Assembly (NCBI RefSeq): GCF_005217525.1
Contig: NZ_PNXQ01000001.1
Coordinates: 159,892-223,891 of the forward strand
Length of the DNA stretch: 64,000 bases
Source: Paenibacillus terrae
GTDB lineage: Bacteria > Bacillota > Bacilli > Paenibacillales > Paenibacillaceae
Direction of reading: 5' to 3'
Under the pieces are notes generated by a model. That model was not told the DNA's origin and made no database searches. It saw only the letters and a program-made list of their open reading frames with translations. A program made the position numbers and the translations under genes. Below, piece by piece: positions 17,198-25,762 of this stretch (the first letter of the stretch is position 1; every line of letters begins with the position of its first letter).

Positions 17198-18210
17198 ATC
17201 GTTCCTTCCTTTCTGGCTCGGCGGTATCGTATCATATCCTCCAGCGATTGCCCCAGCGGTATGATCGGCCTCCATCCCATGTCCTCCAGCTCCTTTGCCT
17301 GGTATGCATCCGTAGACGCTAACTCTGCCGCATCCCCCCATTCGATGGCAACAGGTGTATCTGCCAGTGCAACCATACGTTCCACAATATCTCCCAGCTC
17401 CATGATGCGGCCTGTGCAAACCGGGTAAACCTGCCCCGACACCCCTTGCTCCAGCAGCACACCATATGCCCGAACGGCATCTCGCACGTCGAGAAAATCG
17501 CGCTGCGCATGCCGGGACGATACCCGGAACGGCTCGGGTCTAGGCTCACTTGCTGATTCGGTTGCTGGCTCCGTGTACGTGCACTCCGTACGGATAATAT
17601 GACCCGCCAGCAATGCGCAAAAGCCGGTGGATGGACCTGGTCCAATCAGATTACAAGGCTCTGCCAGCATGACGGATTGGTCAAACAACGTGCTCCAGGA
17701 GAGGGCGACTGCTTCTTGAAGGCTTTTGCTGAGACTATATGGATGCGATGGATGATACGGAGCCTGCAAAATTGCCTTTAGCCGGGAACCAGCCACGACA
17801 ATCCGGGCCTTTGGAAAAGGACGCAGCGCATCCAGCAGATACAGCGTGGACAGCACATTGGATTCCATGTAGAGCAGCGGGCTTCGCCATGATTCGGGCA
17901 CCGAATTTTTCCCACCCAGATGAAGCACATGATCCGGCGCAATCTGGCCAATCACTTCGCGAAGACGCTCCTTGTCGAGCAAATCGCATACATAAGGCGT
18001 GATGCAAAAGCTGGTGCCGGAATCTGCGCCGATGTTCTCATCACCGTTAAACTGCAAGATCAGCTCCCGGGCGGAAGCAGCCGTGCGGGTCAGAGCCGCT
18101 ACCTTCCAGCCGAGCTTTGCAAAATGGCGACAGGCGTGCATCCCGGTATAGCCTGCCGCTCCGGTAATTACAATGACGGGCCGACGTTGTTCCGCTGTGC
18201 TTCTGTCCAT
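17194..18210 (-). CDS. NAD-dependent epimerase/dehydratase (GDP-mannose dehydratase-like)
   Basis: 338 aa extended SDR with TGAAGYTGMH loop at 16-25 and Y-x3-K in HPYSLSKSL. The segment CNLIGPGPSTGF resembles the GMD/RMD family (NxxGP), which makes or reduces GDP-4-keto-6-deoxymannose. It overlaps the upstream reductase gene by 43 nt, a large overlap; no later start keeps the Rossmann loop. It ends with an ATGA overlap into the GT2 gene. Product sugar uncertain. Confidence 0.82.
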   Translation of the reverse strand: MDRSTAEQRRPVIVITGAAGYTGMHACRHFAKLGWKVAALTRTAASARELILQFNGDENIGADSGTSFCITPYVCDLLDKERLREVIGQIAPDHVLHLGGKNSVPESWRSPLLYMESNVLSTLYLLDALRPFPKARIVVAGSRLKAILQAPYHPSHPYSLSKSLQEAVALSWSTLFDQSVMLAEPCNLIGPGPSTGFCALLAGHIIRTECTYTEPATESASEPRPEPFRVSSRHAQRDFLDVRDAVRAYGVLLEQGVSGQVYPVCTGRIMELGDIVERMVALADTPVAIEWGDAAELASTDAYQAKELEDMGWRPIIPLGQSLEDMIRYRRARKEGTI

Positions 18211-19025
18211 TCCAGCAGCTCCTTCAGCATGATGCTGTAGTGAGGAACATCATAGAGCAGATCGGCCCGGGTAGAACGAAGTGTCCGGTCTTGCACCGGC
18301 TCATCCTTCGGCACGATCCGAATATCCTCTCTCTTCCAGATGTTCTTGAACAACAGCAACAGATCATACTTGCTGATCGGTTCAGGATGAACCAGATGAA
18401 TGAGTCCATCCAGTTGCTCATTCATCAACACCTGTATAGCCTTAGCCAGCTCCAGTGTTGTAACCCCGTTCCAAAAGACGCGGCGATACCCAGCAACGTC
18501 CCCACTCTGCTGCAAGAACCAGTTCAGCAGACCAATGCCCCCCGGCCGGATTTCCGGGCCGATAATGGAGGTGCGGATCGTCAGATGGCGTGGCGCTTTT
18601 ACTTCCCCGAGTATTTTCGTCAATGCATAGGCGCTTGTCCCGTCAGGTTGATCCGTTTCTACATATAAACCGGGTACCCGCGTCCCCTCGAATACACAGT
18701 CCGTACTGATATGAATGAACCGAGCACCGATGCTGTCCGCCGTCCGTTGGAGAAGGTGCGGCAGCAGGCCGTTAATTTGATACGCTGTAATCTGATCCGC
18801 TCCGGCACACTGGTTTAGCACACCCACCGCGTTAATAATGACGTCAGGCCGCACACTCCGCACCAGTTGCTCTACCATAAAGCTGTCGTTCACATCCAGC
18901 AGCAGCCCCCCCTTATTCCTGGGATCACGTGTGGTGTAGAACACATGATATCCGCCCTGCTTTTGAAAGTAATCAACCAGTATATGGCCTGCCATGCCGT
19001 TACCGCCCAAAATAAGCAGCTTCAT
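18168..19025 (-). CDS. RmlD-like UDP-4-keto-sugar reductase
   Basis: 285 aa SDR: GGNGMAGH loop at the N-terminus, HISTDCVFEG and Y-x3-K in SAYALTKILGE, and the typical IRTSIIG strand. It resembles dTDP-4-dehydrorhamnose reductases and WbvR/FnlB-type enzymes. It follows the 4,6-dehydratase (ATGA overlap) and the 2-epimerase, the order expected for making UDP-N-acetyl-L-quinovosamine or L-fucosamine. It lacks the C-terminal cupin of CapF, which favours the L-QuiNAc branch. This pathway assignment is inference. Confidence 0.82.
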   Translation of the reverse strand: MKLLILGGNGMAGHILVDYFQKQGGYHVFYTTRDPRNKGGLLLDVNDSFMVEQLVRSVRPDVIINAVGVLNQCAGADQITAYQINGLLPHLLQRTADSIGARFIHISTDCVFEGTRVPGLYVETDQPDGTSAYALTKILGEVKAPRHLTIRTSIIGPEIRPGGIGLLNWFLQQSGDVAGYRRVFWNGVTTLELAKAIQVLMNEQLDGLIHLVHPEPISKYDLLLLFKNIWKREDIRIVPKDEPVQDRTLRSTRADLLYDVPHYSIMLKELLEWTEAQRNNVGPSL

Positions 19026-20008
19026 TTAATGAACCCCCCGCTCTGGAGAATCCTCCGTATCTCCTTTTTGGACATCAGATTGAACTCCGAGCTAAAGCTG
19101 CTGAACGACACTGGAGGACATTGCTTATAGCGATCCTTTAGTTGGGGAATATTCAGCGTTGGCAGAATGATCAAATATTGCTCGTCGTACACAACCGTCG
19201 TCAGACTTTCAAAGTCGCTCATCAAAATCTCGTGAATCTTCTCGCCGGGTCGGACACCCTTTTCCACAATATTTACATTTTCCACACCCGAATCCTCAAT
19301 CAGCACCTCTGCCAAGTCCAAAATGCGGCAGGTTGGCATGGTCATGATAAATATTTCGCCGCCGATGCTTTCCACCGATGCCTTGAACAGCAAACTAATC
19401 GCATCACGCAGGGTCAGGAAAAAACGGGTCATGTTCATATCCGTGATCGAAACGGTACCCTTTTGGCGAATCTGGCTTTGAAATAGATGCACTACGCTTC
19501 CGTTCGTGCCCAATACGTTACCACCACGCACCGTCACAAATCGTGTATCGCTATTCAGCAGATTGGCGTAGACGATCAGTTTTTCACCAATCGCCTTGGT
19601 CATGCCGTAAAAATTGGATGGATTCGCAGCCTTGTCAGTAGAGATATAAATGACTTTTTTGACCTGATTGATGACAGCGGCTTCGATCACGTTTTGGGTG
19701 CCTACCACGTTCGTTTTTAGTGCTTCGTAGGGCTGGTCTTCACATACAGGCACATGCTTGAGAGCCGCCAAATGAAATACATAGTCCACACCCTGACAGG
19801 CGGTAACCAGTGCATCCTTATCTCGAATATCCCCGATGCAGAAGCTAAGTCGTTCGTCCTCAAACTGCCTGTTCATCGCAACCTGACTCGATTCTCCGCG
19901 CGAAAAGATAATGACCTCTTTGGGATTACGCGGCAGTAACTGGGTAACCAGCTCATGCCCCCAGGAGCCGGTACCACCGGTAACCAAGATACGTTGGTTT
20001 TCAAACAT
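19022..20008 (-). CDS. UDP-GlcNAc 4,6-dehydratase/5-epimerase (CapE/FnlA/WbvB-like)
   Basis: 328 aa from ATG 20008 (SD GGAGGG, 7 nt). A short extended SDR of the CapD_2/PseB group: GGTGSWGHEL loop, HLAALKHVPVCEDQP, ISTDKAANPSNFYGMTK with the catalytic Lys/Tyr set, and RFVTVRGGNVLGTNGSV. The family removes water from UDP-GlcNAc, and the CapE/FnlA branch also epimerizes C5. It overlaps the 2-epimerase gene by 8 nt and the reductase gene by 4 nt, so the three are co-translated. Confidence 0.88.
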   Translation of the reverse strand: MFENQRILVTGGTGSWGHELVTQLLPRNPKEVIIFSRGESSQVAMNRQFEDERLSFCIGDIRDKDALVTACQGVDYVFHLAALKHVPVCEDQPYEALKTNVVGTQNVIEAAVINQVKKVIYISTDKAANPSNFYGMTKAIGEKLIVYANLLNSDTRFVTVRGGNVLGTNGSVVHLFQSQIRQKGTVSITDMNMTRFFLTLRDAISLLFKASVESIGGEIFIMTMPTCRILDLAEVLIEDSGVENVNIVEKGVRPGEKIHEILMSDFESLTTVVYDEQYLIILPTLNIPQLKDRYKQCPPVSFSSFSSEFNLMSKKEIRRILQSGGFIK

Positions 20009-21092
20009 GCCGTTTCCCTCCAAGCAAAAATTTGACTACCTTATCTGACACATCCTCCGCCAGATATCCTGCGGGACACTGCCACTTATGCTTCATCCCG
20101 ATCATTAGGGCTACCGCGTTCGCTATAACCTCTCCATCCAGCCCGGATACGATATTGCTGCCGCAATCAACGGTTTCCGGCCGTTCCGTCGTACGGCGCA
20201 TCGTGACCGTCGGTACACCCATGACGCAGCATTCCTCCTGTACGGTGCCGCTGTCCGTCAAAGCGCAGCGGGCATGCCGCTCCAGCAGTACGAAGTCAAA
20301 AAAACCGAACGGTTCGTGGAACTCCACCAGCGGATCAAGCTGAATCGGCGGATGGCTCGCGATACGAGCGGCAGTGCGAGGATGAATGCTGCAAATGACC
20401 CGCTGTCCGGACTGCTGCGCTACCCGATTCAGGCCATCCAGAATAGCGAGCAAATGCGGCGGGTGGTCGACATTTTCAGCTCTGTGGGCGGTTACCAGGA
20501 AATATTCTCCAGGCGACAGCTCCAGCTTTTTCAAAATGTTGCTGTCGGATATCTCATTTTCATAATGCTGCATCACTTCGTAAATCGGGTTTCCGGTCAA
20601 TATAATTCTTTGACTCGGAAAGCCTTCCCGTATCAGATGCTGCTTGCTTTGCTCTGTATACGGCATATTAATCGTAGAAATCGCGTCAATGACGCGGCGA
20701 TTCTTCTCTTCCGGTACATCCAGATCGTAACAGCGGTTACCCGCCTCCATATGCACCACCGGGTAGCCCATACGTTCCGCAAGCAAGGCGCACAAGGCGC
20801 TGTTCGTATCACCGAGCAGCAGCACATGGTCCGGGCGCTCCTTGTTTAAAATATCCTCCATCTGCGAGTACATCGCAGACAATTGTTTGCCCAGCGTCCC
20901 TGCCTTCTCCTGAAGCACATAATCCGGGGCGCGCAGTCCCAGTTCGCGGAAGAATTGCCCGCTCAGGCTTTCCGTGTAATTTTGGCCCGTATGCACAAGC
21001 ACATGCTGATCTGCATAGCGATCCAGCTTCGGAATGATCAGGCTGAGCCGTATAATTTCCGGTCTTGTGCCGAGCACGGTCAATATTTTCAT
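20001..21092 (-). CDS. UDP-GlcNAc 2-epimerase family protein (FnlC/WbvD/CapG-like)
   Basis: 363 aa from ATG 21092 (GGTGGG 8-9 nt upstream). GT-B-fold non-hydrolysing epimerase: ILTVLGTRPEIIRLS at the start, HTGQNY, LLLGDTNSALCA, HMEAGNRCYDLDVPEEKNRR, VTAHRAENVDHP and DSGTVQEECCVMGVP. The RCYD-type motif and the neighbours mark the WbvD/FnlC branch that acts on a UDP-6-deoxy-L-HexNAc rather than on UDP-GlcNAc itself. First gene of the three-gene nucleotide-sugar module. Confidence 0.9.
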   Translation of the reverse strand: MKILTVLGTRPEIIRLSLIIPKLDRYADQHVLVHTGQNYTESLSGQFFRELGLRAPDYVLQEKAGTLGKQLSAMYSQMEDILNKERPDHVLLLGDTNSALCALLAERMGYPVVHMEAGNRCYDLDVPEEKNRRVIDAISTINMPYTEQSKQHLIREGFPSQRIILTGNPIYEVMQHYENEISDSNILKKLELSPGEYFLVTAHRAENVDHPPHLLAILDGLNRVAQQSGQRVICSIHPRTAARIASHPPIQLDPLVEFHEPFGFFDFVLLERHARCALTDSGTVQEECCVMGVPTVTMRRTTERPETVDCGSNIVSGLDGEVIANAVALMIGMKHKWQCPAGYLAEDVSDKVVKFLLGGKRHV

Positions 21093-21196
21093 TGTGTTGG
21101 AACCCACCTTTGCTGTCGTTGTTTCAATAACTGTGGAGTTTAATAAGTGAGATAGCCATCCAGCAAACTGTCTGTGCTGCAGCTAAACGTTCACCT

Positions 21197-21229
21197 CAAC
21201 GGTCCGGCGTGCTTTCACCCGGACCGTTG
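21197..21229. repeat. Perfect 11-bp inverted repeat at the 3' end of the GT4 gene
   Basis: CAACGGTCCGG (21197-21207) and CCGGACCGTTG (21219-21229) flank an 11-nt loop that contains the stop codon of the GT4 gene. There is no T-run on either strand, so it may be an RNA processing or stabilizing hairpin rather than a terminator. Confidence 0.6.
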
Positions 21230-22918
21230 TCTGTGGTGCCGTCCAGCCTTGAGCGGCAGTTGCTTCCGTTTGTGTGGATGCAGATGCTTCGACACAGGCT
21301 TGAGCTTGAATTTTCGTTTGAGCTTCCGTTTCAACCGGGGCTTCTGTCTGGACCTGGATTTCGGCAGAAGCCCCGACAGCGGAAACCAGTGAACGCTCTT
21401 GCTATGGCTCCTGCTGCTGGTATTGCTCTTACCCTTGCGCTTGCAATTGCGCGATCTGTTATGCTTGCTAGTCGCTGGCCGTCTCGCCCGAATGCCGCGC
21501 TTGCCGTGATGCGGGTCTGGCAGTGGCTCCGGCACAGGAGCAGGTGGCTGTGGCAAACCTGGAATGACTGCATACTCGATAGGGGGCAGACCGAGCGCGG
21601 GCAGTTGGCAAACCACCGATTCGGGAAATTCTCGAACAGTGCTGGTATATGCCTCTGGTATGGCAGTCACCTGACGAAGCCCTTCTCCCTCCCGCGTCCA
21701 AATGGGGCCTCCTGGCTGCTGGATCAACGGGAACCATTGCGGAACATGGAACACCCATTGGCTGACCATGACGTGCAGGTTGCTCTGGTAGGAATCAGAT
21801 CCATAAATACGTGTAGCAACGCTGTTGTTCCGTAAACCAATCCGCTCCACTTCCTCGGGATGATTAAGCAGATAGCCCACTTTTTCCGCCAGCATATCGC
21901 TATTTCCCGGCTCTACCAAAAATTCTGTATTTCCGGTCGCTTCCATCAGCTCCACCAGTCCGCCCTGCGCAAAGGCCACAACGGGCTTGCCGTAAACCAG
22001 CCCCTCCAGCGCTGTCAGACCAAAGCCTTCCTCTACCATGCTCGGGATGACGACTATATCCATCGCGCTATAAGCGGTGGATACAGATTCCTCAAATGAG
22101 CTGAATTGGAAGCGACGGCTATAGCGGGATTGACGAATTAGAGAGACGCATTTCACGTAATATTCCGAGTCCACCGAGCTGCCGATGATCCAGAAGCGAC
22201 AGCGAGAATTGGTTTCACACAGCTTCAGGGCCATTTGAACAAAAGGCAACAGTCCTTTGGCTTCGTAGATAAAGGAAGAAATATAACCAATACAAATATG
22301 CGATTCCTTCAATCCCAGCTTTCCACGTTTGCGTTTCCGTTGCAGTACATGCTCTTTGTGTGACGGCATATCCATATCACGGCATGGAGACAACACCGTA
22401 TGCGGACGTGTCAGCCCTGCCCTATGCAAAGGCCGCAAAGCGGCTTGTGAAATGCCGATGACCCATCGGCTGTAACGCTCGATGATGGAAACCGAAACAG
22501 GTGTATGCTCATTCTGGTTAATGACCTCGGTTATTTTCCAAACCACCGGAATATTCAACTCATAGGAAGCCATTGCAGGCATGACGTTCACACAGGTATT
22601 GACCAGCACCACATCAGGCTGCGCTTGTCGTAACAACTGGAGCAACGGTGCGTACGCAGCATGATTTCGCAAATTGTCCGCATCCTGCGCCAATCCCTCA
22701 TACGGGGTGTACATGCCGTGCAGCATGGGCAAGTTCTGAATTTGGACGGTAATTCCGCGCTTGCGGGCAATCGTTGTCAGCCGACCTTCACCGGGCGTCA
22801 CCAGAATGCAATTGAAGTACGCACGAATGTCTACACAAAATTGCAATAACAGCTTCTCCGCTCCCGTAATGCTGCGGACGTTGCTGACATGGCTGAATAG
22901 CATCATTTTCGGTTTGAT
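21215..22918 (-). CDS. Glycosyltransferase family 4 with a long Pro-rich and Lys/Arg-rich C-terminal tail
   Basis: GT-B enzyme; N-terminus SHVSNVRSITGAEKLLL, donor half with IGYISSFIYEAKGL and E-x7-E in EEGFGLTALEGLVYGKPVV. The first ATG (22906) is 21 nt from AGGAGG, too far; in-frame ATC at 22918 lies 9 nt after it and gives the natural opening (M)KPKMM, so ATC is the likely start (567 aa). After the GT domain (about residue 400) comes a Pro/Val-rich linker, then about 100 residues dominated by Lys, Arg, His and Pro (for example RLKRKLKRKFKLKPVSKH). Such a tail is not part of GT4 enzymes and may bind acidic polymers or the coat. Confidence 0.88.
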   Translation of the reverse strand: MKPKMMLFSHVSNVRSITGAEKLLLQFCVDIRAYFNCILVTPGEGRLTTIARKRGITVQIQNLPMLHGMYTPYEGLAQDADNLRNHAAYAPLLQLLRQAQPDVVLVNTCVNVMPAMASYELNIPVVWKITEVINQNEHTPVSVSIIERYSRWVIGISQAALRPLHRAGLTRPHTVLSPCRDMDMPSHKEHVLQRKRKRGKLGLKESHICIGYISSFIYEAKGLLPFVQMALKLCETNSRCRFWIIGSSVDSEYYVKCVSLIRQSRYSRRFQFSSFEESVSTAYSAMDIVVIPSMVEEGFGLTALEGLVYGKPVVAFAQGGLVELMEATGNTEFLVEPGNSDMLAEKVGYLLNHPEEVERIGLRNNSVATRIYGSDSYQSNLHVMVSQWVFHVPQWFPLIQQPGGPIWTREGEGLRQVTAIPEAYTSTVREFPESVVCQLPALGLPPIEYAVIPGLPQPPAPVPEPLPDPHHGKRGIRARRPATSKHNRSRNCKRKGKSNTSSRSHSKSVHWFPLSGLLPKSRSRQKPRLKRKLKRKFKLKPVSKHLHPHKRKQLPLKAGRHHRQRSG

Positions 22919-22965
22919 CGGAGTTCACCTCCTTTAAAATAGACACCATCGGGCGTATAACCGAA

Positions 22966-24084
22966 TTATGGAAATACGATCGACAGCAGTTGGTCAATCC
23001 GGTGACCATACGTGTGCTCACGCAGTGTCCGTTCCAGAGCACGCAAGGCAATCTCACGGCGTTCCTTTTCGTGTGTCAAATAAAACTCAATCTTCTCCAG
23101 CAGCTCCTGTTGGGAACTGTACGTCTCGATCTCTTCTCCCGGCTTGTAAAAACGAGCCAGATCATCCCGTGTGTCAGTCAGCTGCAAGGTACCGCAGGCA
23201 GAAATTTCGAACGTGCGCGGATTCGGGGACGCTCCCGGCATTTTCAGCGCATTGTTATTCACTGAATCATCCTGATGCGAACGATGAAGATTAATGACAA
23301 TTTTGCTGCCGTTATACGTATCATTTGTCTCAGCCGGAGACATCCAGCGACCCAGCTCGATTTTATCCCCATACGATTGATAATCAGGGAGACGATCCCA
23401 CCAGATTCCGTTGATTTTAATATTACGAGCCATGAGCTGCGGCATAATCGGATTAAAGAAATAGATGCGATTCCAGTAGGCCGAGCCGGTAAACCCGATT
23501 TCACGCCGTACAGAAGTAGGGGAGCTAAGCGGGAAATATTGAGTCAGAAATGCCGCAAAGGGCAAGTAATGCACAGATCCACAGCCGAGCTGACGGTACA
23601 TTTCGATGCAATTCAGCTCCAGCGTAAACACATGGTCATAATGCGGGACAATTCGGGTCGTCGTGTCCGTGTAATAGGGATCATCCGTTAGCCAGATGGC
23701 GGTAGGAATACCCAACTGACGTACTGCTTTCACCTGCTCCAGCGGAAGCTCCATCCCATCCAGCGCCAGCACCAGATTCGGACGGAGCTGAGCGGCTATA
23801 TCACTTACTGGCTGACGGGGATCCGTTACAGTAACCTGAGCCGTCATACTTTGCAATGTGGTAATCACCGCTTCATCCAGTGGAGAATAGGGAAGACCTT
23901 TACCGGAGGTTACATACAGCACATGAATTTGCCGAAAAGGGAAGACCGCCTTCGTCCGGGTAAGAATTGCATTGGCGCGTCCGCGCAAGTAGCCTTCATC
24001 GTAGCCGTCACTGATTCCCGCAGCTCTCCCCTTTTCCCAGGAGGTTGCAGCCGGGTCAAACGGTCCTGTCGTAGATATCGTCAT
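22966..24084 (-). CDS. CgeB-family glycosyltransferase with Gly-tetrad N-terminus
   Basis: 372 aa from ATG 24084 (GGAG 8 nt upstream). Glyco_trans_1_2/CgeB fold: WLTDDPYYTD, DHVFTLELNCIEMY, GFTGSAYWNR, NGSKIVINLHRSHQDD, NPRTFEISACGTLQLTD. CgeB is a sigmaK-controlled spore maturation protein in B. subtilis, which supports a spore-surface role. Residues 19-35 place Gly at 19, 23, 27, 31 and 35 with Tyr after two of them (GYDEGYLRG). Paralogue of the next gene upstream; acceptor unknown. Confidence 0.88.
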   Translation of the reverse strand: MTISTTGPFDPAATSWEKGRAAGISDGYDEGYLRGRANAILTRTKAVFPFRQIHVLYVTSGKGLPYSPLDEAVITTLQSMTAQVTVTDPRQPVSDIAAQLRPNLVLALDGMELPLEQVKAVRQLGIPTAIWLTDDPYYTDTTTRIVPHYDHVFTLELNCIEMYRQLGCGSVHYLPFAAFLTQYFPLSSPTSVRREIGFTGSAYWNRIYFFNPIMPQLMARNIKINGIWWDRLPDYQSYGDKIELGRWMSPAETNDTYNGSKIVINLHRSHQDDSVNNNALKMPGASPNPRTFEISACGTLQLTDTRDDLARFYKPGEEIETYSSQQELLEKIEFYLTHEKERREIALRALERTLREHTYGHRIDQLLSIVFP

Positions 24085-24117
24085 CACTTTCACTCCTCAC
24101 TGTTTTGGGTGTTTACT

Positions 24118-25209
24118 TTAGGCCATCGCCTTGTCCAGCAATTCTTCCATACGATTTGTGTACAGATGCTTTTGCATGGTGGTGTGCAGCCCGCGCCAAG
24201 CCATGCGTTCACGTTCCCAGTCATGCTTGAGATAGTAGTCCAGCTTGACCTTCAATTCCTCTACTCCACCAAAGGTTTCAATGTCATAGCCCGGTCGGTA
24301 ATAGCGGCTCAAATCCTTCCGAATGTCCGTCATCTGGAGCGTGCCACAGGCAGCAATTTCGTAGGTCCGGGGATTAATGGACTCCGCTGACAGCTGATGT
24401 GTATTCCGGTTATCCAGTCCGGGGTCCGTAGGACGATGCAGATTGATAACAATTTTGGACCCGTTGTAATATTTGGCTGTTTCCTCCGGCTCCATGAAGA
24501 TTGGACGGATAAATCGTTCCAGCACATCCCGACGTTTCAGCCGATCCCAGCTTCCACCCACGATTAGCACCCTTTTATCCGCCAAAAAAGAAGCAAGGTG
24601 GTCAAACAGCTTTACGCGGTTCCAGAAGGCATTCCCGATAAAGCAAATGTCATGCTGGTGCTCCCGCTCCACCCGCTGGGGATAAAAGATCCGGGCTGAC
24701 GCAGCAAGCGGCAAATAATATACCTGTGCCACTCCCTGATTTCGATAAAACGGCAGGCATGACAACTCGTGCGTAAATACAACATCGTAGGATTGGCAGA
24801 TCAACGCCGTATCCTCCGTAAAGTAAGGATCATCTACAAACCATATGGCCGTCCGAATACCCAGGCACCGTATTTGCTGCACCTGCTCCAGATGATCCGG
24901 TGGAAAAACATGCAGCCCGTTCATGACCAGTACGAGCTCGGGTCGATGTGCTTCGGCATCAGCCAGCATTCTGGCAGGAGTACCGATAACGAATTCACTG
25001 CATATTTGGCTTAATGCCTCTTGTACCCCTGTGTCTATTGCGGCAAAGCCTTGCGGAATATACAGCACTTTCAAATGGCGAACAACAGGCACCGTGGCCA
25101 CGACCTGTGACAGAGCAGCCGTGCACCCCCCCATTCTGCGTCCTTCCCGGTAGCCACATCTATAGGCTTCGCGTTCATTCCCGCTTCGTTGATCATTCAC
25201 TTCCTTCAC
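24118..25209 (-). CDS. CgeB-family glycosyltransferase, paralogue
   Basis: 363 aa. The same family blocks as its neighbour: WFVDDPYFTED, DVVFTHELSCLPFY, CFIGNAFWNR, NGSKIVINLHRPTDPG, NPRTYEIAACGTLQMTD. N-terminal tetrads at 15-28 (AYRCGYREGRRMGG; Ala/Gly at 15, 19, 23, 27). The start is uncertain: GTG 25209 and GTG 25200 both have poor SD spacing; ATC 25227 is also in frame. It overlaps the small ORF that ends at 25193. Likely adds sugars during spore maturation. Confidence 0.87.
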   Translation of the reverse strand: MKEVNDQRSGNEREAYRCGYREGRRMGGCTAALSQVVATVPVVRHLKVLYIPQGFAAIDTGVQEALSQICSEFVIGTPARMLADAEAHRPELVLVMNGLHVFPPDHLEQVQQIRCLGIRTAIWFVDDPYFTEDTALICQSYDVVFTHELSCLPFYRNQGVAQVYYLPLAASARIFYPQRVEREHQHDICFIGNAFWNRVKLFDHLASFLADKRVLIVGGSWDRLKRRDVLERFIRPIFMEPEETAKYYNGSKIVINLHRPTDPGLDNRNTHQLSAESINPRTYEIAACGTLQMTDIRKDLSRYYRPGYDIETFGGVEELKVKLDYYLKHDWERERMAWRGLHTTMQKHLYTNRMEELLDKAMA

Positions 25210-25327
25210 CCTGTCCTGTTGTAGGATAAACTTCTGTCACTCCTAAACTATATGCGGAGGGGTCAAACGCATCATGGACGACTGCCACTGCCCGGACAAA
25301 ATTGGCGTTTGCCCGTCCATCTGCCAA
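25193..25327 (-). CDS. Possible 44-aa ORF upstream of the CgeB paralogue
   Basis: An open frame from TTG 25327 to TGA 25193 reads LADGRANANFVRAVAVV, then DAFDPSAYSLGVTEV. Two phrases recall the neighbouring CgeB N-terminus (GRANAIL and FDPAATS), so the reading frame looks protein-like rather than random. There is no good ribosome site and the start is uncertain; it overlaps the next gene start. It could be a real small gene or a relic of a CgeB N-terminus. Confidence 0.35.
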   Translation of the reverse strand: MADGRANANFVRAVAVVHDAFDPSAYSLGVTEVYPTTGQGEGSE

Positions 25328-25338
25328 ACAACAAATAA

Positions 25339-25361
25339 CCCCGAGGCTGTTAGCTTCGGGG
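25339..25361 (-). terminator. Stem-loop after the basic tetrad-repeat protein
   Basis: On the minus strand CCCCGAAGC and GCCTCGGGG pair (8 of 9) with a 5-nt loop, followed by TTATTTGTTG. Weak or partial terminator inside the operon. Confidence 0.45.
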
Positions 25362-25390
25362 AATTAGCAGCAATAGATGATGTTCACGGT

Positions 25391-25750
25391 TTACTGGGCC
25401 TTGTAAGCGACTTGGTGTCCATCTTCGTAGCCTTTGGCAAAGCCTGAATTGAAGCCCTCGTTATAGGCAGCATCATATCCCTGCTGGAATGCCTGTGGAT
25501 CATGCTCCAGCACAACAGGCTCGGGCTGTGGATTCTCCGCAGCAGGAGCTGTAGACTGGGTGGGCTGAGGTTTTTTCTCCCGACGCAGATGAGGACGACT
25601 TCTACGGGCGGAGTGAAGCCCTCTTTTACGCCGTCTTAAAGCAAGCAGGCGTTTTCTTCTCAGCTTTAATCTTCGGATACTCGAACGCCGGGTACTTTTG
25701 CGTCTTTTGCGGGCTTTTCCCCGCGTAAAGCGTTCCCACCGTATTCTCAT
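25391..25750 (-). CDS. Small basic protein with seven C-terminal Gly/aromatic tetrads
   Basis: 119 aa from ATG 25750 (AGGAGG 7 nt upstream; an ATG at 25756 is too close). Residues 1-60 are about half Arg/Lys (for example RRLKLRRKRLLALRRRKRG), 61-85 are Pro/Gln/Glu-rich. Residues 91-116 hold seven units with Gly or Ala at 91, 95, 99, 103, 107, 111 and 115, each followed by Tyr, Phe or His (GYDAAYNEGFNSGF starts it). No enzyme motif. Family not recognised. The same tetrads occur in three enzymes of the cluster, so this may be the scaffold they associate with (inference). Confidence 0.8.
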   Translation of the reverse strand: MRIRWERFTRGKARKRRKSTRRSSIRRLKLRRKRLLALRRRKRGLHSARRSRPHLRREKKPQPTQSTAPAAENPQPEPVVLEHDPQAFQQGYDAAYNEGFNSGFAKGYEDGHQVAYKAQ

Positions 25751-25762
25751 TCTCATTCCTCC

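Noticed and set aside
17198..17419. N-terminal extension of the GT2 gene
   Set aside because: The extension is the antiphase of the epimerase gene (Cys/Gly-rich) and the GT-A fold starts at 17197.
18168..20008. UDP-L-FucNAc (CapEFG) as the certain product
   Set aside because: The reductase lacks the CapF cupin domain, so the L-QuiNAc type is at least as likely; left open.
21209..21835. 208-aa plus-strand frame over the GT4 tail
   Set aside because: It is the reverse of a Lys/Arg/Pro-rich coding tail; no ribosome site and no domain.
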